Origin: Caldora sp. SIO3E6
GTDB taxonomy: Bacteria > Cyanobacteriota > Cyanobacteriia > Cyanobacteriales > Coleofasciculaceae
Assembly (NCBI GenBank): GCA_010672185.1
Contig: JAAHHL010000200.1
Coordinates: forward strand, 1 to 9,297
DNA: 9,297 bases
Direction: 5' to 3'
In this document: piece after piece, positions 5,756 through 9,297 of the stretch
Numbering within the stretch: position 1 is the stretch's first letter
How the letters are laid out: every line of letters begins with the position of its first letter
Program-made: the position numbers and the translations under genes
The notes under the pieces: model-generated
Database searches by the model: none
Seen by the model: only the letters and a program-made list of their open reading frames with translations
Told to the model about the DNA's origin: nothing

Positions 5756-5756
5756 A

Positions 5757-8700
5757 TTAATTACTATTGACTATATCTTTAATAGCTGTTAAAAAATCCT
5801 GTTCAATGTAGGGTTTGGTGAAGTAAGCAGTAGCACCTAAATGCATAGCTAGCCATCGATGCTTCTCATTACTGCGGGAAGTGAGCATTGCTACAGGAAT
5901 TTCTAGCAGCTGAGGGTCTTGGCGACGGTAGTTGAGAAAGTCAAAACCATTCATATTGGGCATTTCAATATCACAAATTACCAACCCGATGGCAGAGCTT
6001 TTCTTCTGTAGCTGTTCGATTGCTTCTCGTCCATCCTTAGCTTGGAAAACGCGAAAACCAGCTTTTTCTAAAGTGAGAGCTAAGGTTCGGCGCAAGGCAA
6101 CTGCATCATCAACTACTAGTACTGTGGTAGAAGTGAGTTGGGTGGCTTTGGTAATCCCCACAGATTTATCTACGCTTTTTGCCCTCGCAGCAGATAAACC
6201 AAATTCTCTCCTGTTGACTATTCCTCCAGCACTAGTGCCTAAGTGTGGTTCAACTAAAGCGGCTCCATCAATTACTGGAATTAAACTGCCATCCCCCAAA
6301 ATGGTACAACCATAGCTATAGTCGGGGGGGGCGATCGCATCTCCAAAGGGTTTGATAACCAGTTCTTGCTCAGTTACCAAACTATCGATTTCCAGGGCAA
6401 AAACTTCCTGTCCTAGAGTCATTACCAGTAAAGGCAATGCCCAATCTACTGGAGATGGTACTGCCGTTAACATTCTACTTGGTGAGTTTTTTGGTGAAGG
6501 ACACCCATACTCCAAGAGCTCTGCAACCCGGTACACTGGAACCAATTTGTTGTGCCAGTGCAAAAACCGCTGTTCTCTCAATCGCTTAATCTGAGCAGCT
6601 TTGGGAATCACAATTTCTTCAATGCTATCAGAAGGTAAAGCGATACCATGTTCACCAACTAGACAAACCATTAATTTAGCAATGGTTAGAGTTAAGGGCA
6701 GTTTTAAGGTAAAGGTTGTACCTTGATTAACAGAGGAAGTAACTGCGACACTACCCTTGAGCGATCTCAACTGCGATCGCACTACATCCAAGCCAACCCC
6801 CCTGCCGGAAAGTTCGGTTACTTGAGCTGCGGTGGAAAATCCTGGCTCAAAAATCAACTCCAACAAATCTGCTTCCTTCATGCCATCTAGTTGCTCGGCA
6901 GAAAACCACTCTCTTTCTAAAGCTCTTTGGCGAATCCCTTCAGCTCGAATTCCTTGACCATCATCGGTAACCTCAATAATGGTAGAGTTGCCCTTGTGAT
7001 AAGCTGTAAGTTGAATTTGACCAGTTTCCGGTTTGCCCAACTGCTTTCTGCTATCTGGGGATTCGATGCCATGATCAAAGGCATTTCGGAGTAGGTGCAG
7101 CAGTGGATCGTAGAGTTTCTCTAGCACAGCCTTGTCTACTAGTACTCCCATACCACTAAGTTTGAGGTTAACTGGTTTGTGGTATTTGGTAGATAAGCTC
7201 CGTAACATTCGAGGAAAGCGGTTGAGTACTTCCGACAGAGGCAACATCCTTGCCCACATCACCTCATCCCGCAATTGAGAGAGCATTTGTTGCTGTTGTT
7301 CGAGGGTTTGAACAGATTGTCCAGCAAACAGAGCAATGTCATCAACAGCTTCTTCAAGCTGCATCATCTCTTCCATCAAACCTTGTAGCTGAGAGTTTAG
7401 AGTTCCGTAGCTATCCAATTCCAAGGAGTCAAAATGAGAGGTATCTATAGTTAGTTGTCCATTTTCCTGGCTGAGTAATCCATTGTCATTGTTGTTTAAC
7501 TCTAACCACTGACTATTAACTACTGACGAAAAGCCAGCATTGGTAGCAATTGAACCAGAACTAGAAGTATCAACCAGCATCTGGTCTGATAATCCCCGCA
7601 GATTGCCCACCAGTCTCCCAAATCGGGCAAATCGACTCAATAGCTCTTGCACTGAGGTCTGGAGTTGTTCATTCTGAAGGGAAAGGCTATTACGGTTAAT
7701 GGCTAACTCACCCGCTAGATTATTCATCATTTCCAGTCGTTCTGAGTCCACTCGCACACTGAGTCGAGCAGGAGCAGATTCGCTGCGAGTGGTACTAAGT
7801 TGTTTGTCGGCAGCATTTTCTGAGAGTTGATTAACAGTACCCTGAGTTATTGTCTGGGAGGCAGCAGAGCCACTGATAACTTCAGAGATATCTTGTACTG
7901 CAGGCAAATCTTCAAACAGCTGTTCAATCGATTGCACTGCTACTTCTAGAGTCTCTGGTTCCTCAAGAACCTCCGCTGGTTCCAAATCCTGTCGTTGCAG
8001 AGCACCAGAGTTAGAAGTTATAGGAACTATGGCACTCGAATCAGCTGTTTCTATTGCGGGAATAAAAGGTAAATCTTCTGCCTCTTCTATAGCCGTAGCA
8101 TCTAAATTATCAAACTGAGCCACACTACCAAAAATCTCTTCCAACGAAGGGATGCCCTCCAAGGTAGCTTCCTCTGCCACAAATAGATCTTGGGAATGGG
8201 GAATGGGGAATGGGGAATAGGGAATTTCCTCCTTTTCTTCCTTGTCTTCCTTGTCTTCCTTGTCTTCCTTGTCTTCCTTGTCTTCCTTGTCTTCTTCGTC
8301 CCCGCGTCCCCGCATCTCCCCAAAAGACTGGGATAAAGCTAACAAAGCAGCAGAAGGACTTCCTCCTTGAGTGGCATCACCTGCTAGCACGACTTCTCTG
8401 CCTGCTTGAAAGTCAGCTAGCGCTAGTTGAGTAATTTCTACTGCACACTCTGGGTAAGCATCCAACGCTGCAATTGCTGCCTCAGCGATCGCACTAAATC
8501 CTGGCAATTCCAATAATATTCCAAACCCAGCAAATACCTCGGCTTGAGCTCGTAATTCTCCTGCTACTTCGTAGTCAGAAGGATTAGCCAACACCGTAGC
8601 TAAGCGTTCAAGTCCTTGGCTGACATCTACTTCAAAAATAGACAAAGCCATATTAACCCCCAACTCAGAGGAGCTGGGGATGTAATTATCCGCCTGGGAG

Positions 8701-9110
8701 AGAGCATCCCCTAGTCTTGCCTCTATCTGAGTAAAAATGGGTTCAGCGATCGCTAAAGCTTGCTCACTGTCCAACTGACCTGATGAAATCTGCTCCATTA
8801 AAGGCAAATGCAGACAGTCATAAGCTTGCAGTAGTTGGCTTTCGAGGTCAATATCAATTTCTACAGATTCGTTGTAGAGAGCTTTAAAAATATTTTCTAA
8901 GCGATGAGCCAGGGTAGTAATTGCTTCTAACTCAACGCTAGCAGCTCCTCCTTTAAGAGAGTGAGCTGCTCGCATTAAATCGTGAATTTGGGCCGTACTG
9001 TGCTCAGATAGTAGTTTAAGTAAACCGTCTTCAATTAGCTGCAGTAGCTCAGGAGCTTCTTCTATAAAAAACTGATATGCTTGGTCACGAATTTCTGGGT
9101 TGATGGCCAT
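5757..9110 (-). CDS. cheA: Hybrid chemotaxis histidine kinase CheA with C-terminal receiver domain
   Basis: 1117 residues. In order: an HPt domain (about 1-125) with phospho-acceptor His50 in AAHSLKGGAAS; a second HPt-like helical region (about 150-245) without that histidine; a long acidic linker (about 250-445) with a DKE repeat; the dimerisation region (about 448-640, broken by a polar Ser/Asn-rich stretch near 510-575); the kinase ATPase with N box LLRNAFDHGIE (Asn676), G1 DDGQG (716-720) and G2 GRGVGL (769-774); a CheW-like domain (about 811-955); and a REC domain (about 996-1115) with DD at 1001-1002, phospho-Asp1047 in VICDIEMPN and Lys1099. All key residues are kept, so it should be active. 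It autophosphorylates in response to receptors and passes phosphate to CheY/PatA-like partners and to its own REC domain. The layout matches cyanobacterial PixL/HmpE and PilL/ChpA kinases of type IV pilus motility. The ATG at 9108-9110 directly precedes a good HPt, but there is no Shine-Dalgarno sequence; a heptamer array begins nine bases upstream. Confidence 0.95.
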   Translation of the reverse strand: MAINPEIRDQAYQFFIEEAPELLQLIEDGLLKLLSEHSTAQIHDLMRAAHSLKGGAASVELEAITTLAHRLENIFKALYNESVEIDIDLESQLLQAYDCLHLPLMEQISSGQLDSEQALAIAEPIFTQIEARLGDALSQADNYIPSSSELGVNMALSIFEVDVSQGLERLATVLANPSDYEVAGELRAQAEVFAGFGILLELPGFSAIAEAAIAALDAYPECAVEITQLALADFQAGREVVLAGDATQGGSPSAALLALSQSFGEMRGRGDEEDKEDKEDKEDKEDKEDKEEKEEIPYSPFPIPHSQDLFVAEEATLEGIPSLEEIFGSVAQFDNLDATAIEEAEDLPFIPAIETADSSAIVPITSNSGALQRQDLEPAEVLEEPETLEVAVQSIEQLFEDLPAVQDISEVISGSAASQTITQGTVNQLSENAADKQLSTTRSESAPARLSVRVDSERLEMMNNLAGELAINRNSLSLQNEQLQTSVQELLSRFARFGRLVGNLRGLSDQMLVDTSSSGSIATNAGFSSVVNSQWLELNNNDNGLLSQENGQLTIDTSHFDSLELDSYGTLNSQLQGLMEEMMQLEEAVDDIALFAGQSVQTLEQQQQMLSQLRDEVMWARMLPLSEVLNRFPRMLRSLSTKYHKPVNLKLSGMGVLVDKAVLEKLYDPLLHLLRNAFDHGIESPDSRKQLGKPETGQIQLTAYHKGNSTIIEVTDDGQGIRAEGIRQRALEREWFSAEQLDGMKEADLLELIFEPGFSTAAQVTELSGRGVGLDVVRSQLRSLKGSVAVTSSVNQGTTFTLKLPLTLTIAKLMVCLVGEHGIALPSDSIEEIVIPKAAQIKRLREQRFLHWHNKLVPVYRVAELLEYGCPSPKNSPSRMLTAVPSPVDWALPLLVMTLGQEVFALEIDSLVTEQELVIKPFGDAIAPPDYSYGCTILGDGSLIPVIDGAALVEPHLGTSAGGIVNRREFGLSAARAKSVDKSVGITKATQLTSTTVLVVDDAVALRRTLALTLEKAGFRVFQAKDGREAIEQLQKKSSAIGLVICDIEMPNMNGFDFLNYRRQDPQLLEIPVAMLTSRSNEKHRWLAMHLGATAYFTKPYIEQDFLTAIKDIVNSN
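8192..8225. repeat. GGGAATG heptamer array inside cheA
   Basis: Nearly five tandem units (GGGAATG three times, GGGAATA, GGGAAT) lie in the linker coding region. Because 7 is not a multiple of 3, the minus-strand translation runs through all frames of the unit and gives IPYSPFPIPHS (residues 296-306). The same kind of unit is common between genes in cyanobacteria. Confidence 0.85.
8237..8299. repeat. CTTCCTTGT nonamer array inside cheA (DKE repeat)
   Basis: Six perfect 9-base units and one variant encode the tripeptide DKE over and over (about residues 271-291). The repeat keeps frame and makes a strongly charged, probably flexible or helical spacer between the HPt and kinase parts. Copy number can change by slippage without a frameshift. 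Confidence 0.9.
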
Positions 9111-9119
9111 AGTTTGTTA

Positions 9120-9280
9120 TTGGTCATTGGTCATTGGTCATTGGTCATTGGTCATTGGTCATTGGTTATTGGTTATTGGTTATTGGTCATTGGTCATTGG
9201 TCATTGGTTATTGGTTATTGGTTATTGGTCATTGGTTATTGGTTATTGGTCATTGGTTATTGGTCATTGGTCATTGGTCA
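9120..9280. repeat. 23-copy TTGGTYA heptamer array upstream of cheA
   Basis: Twenty-three exact-length 7-base units, each TTGGTCA or TTGGTTA, followed by two degenerate units. The C/T variants come in blocks: 6C, 3T, 3C, 3T, C, 2T, C, T, 3C. The array ends nine bases before the cheA start codon, so no promoter or ribosome binding site for cheA is visible between them. This is a short tandemly repeated repetitive (STRR) sequence of the kind known in cyanobacteria. Any cheA promoter lies within or beyond it, outside the window. Confidence 0.95.
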
Positions 9281-9297
9281 TGGGGCATTTGTTATTG

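Noticed and set aside
8102..8434. Small proteins with KTR or PCL repeats from the other frames of the cheA repeat region
   Set aside because: They arise because a 9-base repeat leaves all frames open. The cheA frame is the one with domains on both sides.
9120..9280. CRISPR array
   Set aside because: The units are 7 bases and contiguous, with no 20-40-base spacers and no cas genes nearby. It is a simple tandem repeat.
1..9297. tRNA, rRNA or riboswitch
   Set aside because: Nothing resembling a cloverleaf, rRNA conserved block or known riboswitch core was seen on either strand. This was reading by eye; a covariance-model scan would be decisive.

Overview
The window looks like chromosomal DNA from a cyanobacterium, probably a filamentous, repeat-rich one. 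I see eight or more HIP1 octamers GCGATCGC (near 2500, 3764, 4578, 5013, 6331, 6773, 8485 and 8746). There are also short heptanucleotide tandem arrays between genes, GCGATTGCC-type palindromes, an Rpn/DUF4351 nuclease, and a CheA-REC hybrid kinase of the type that drives pili and phototaxis in cyanobacteria. Species cannot be fixed from this window.

Layout. (1) Positions 1-1108 are a junction of two broken genes. An internal piece of proA (minus strand, running off the left edge) abuts the 3' two thirds of an LCM/TcmP-type O-methyltransferase (plus strand). Neither has its own 5' end, so a breakpoint lies at about 563-570. (2) 1180-2013 (minus) encodes an exported cyclase-family (kynurenine-formamidase-like) protein with two altered metal-ligand positions. 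(3) 2014-2315 is intergenic and repeat-rich, with a 153-bp inverted-repeat-bounded element. (4) 2316-5144 is an arsenite locus: an acr3 efflux gene with a well-formed promoter and operator, a decayed arsR fragment just upstream of it, an Rpn-family nuclease gene on the opposite strand, and then an intact arsR with its own promoter. (5) 5250-9110 (minus) is a two-gene chemotaxis-like operon, cheA-REC hybrid then cheW. It is fronted by a 23-copy TTGGTYA heptamer array that runs to within 9 bases of the cheA start codon.

How the genes work together. ArsR (ELCVCDL metal site) most likely represses acr3 through the ATCAA-N6-TTGAT dyad between the acr3 -35 and -10 boxes, and releases it when arsenite or antimonite binds. 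The intact arsR is about 1.3 kb from the gene it presumably controls, and a relic of a second arsR sits where an adjacent regulator would be expected. CheA and CheW would form a signalling core with a methyl-accepting receptor outside the window, with the REC domain of CheA serving as an internal phosphate acceptor.

I did not find a clearly new multi-gene system. The strongest points for a second look are the arsR relic with a 25-bp palindrome inserted in what was probably a HIP1 octamer, the proA/methyltransferase breakpoint, and the repeat cassettes of intergenic type translated in frame inside cheA.
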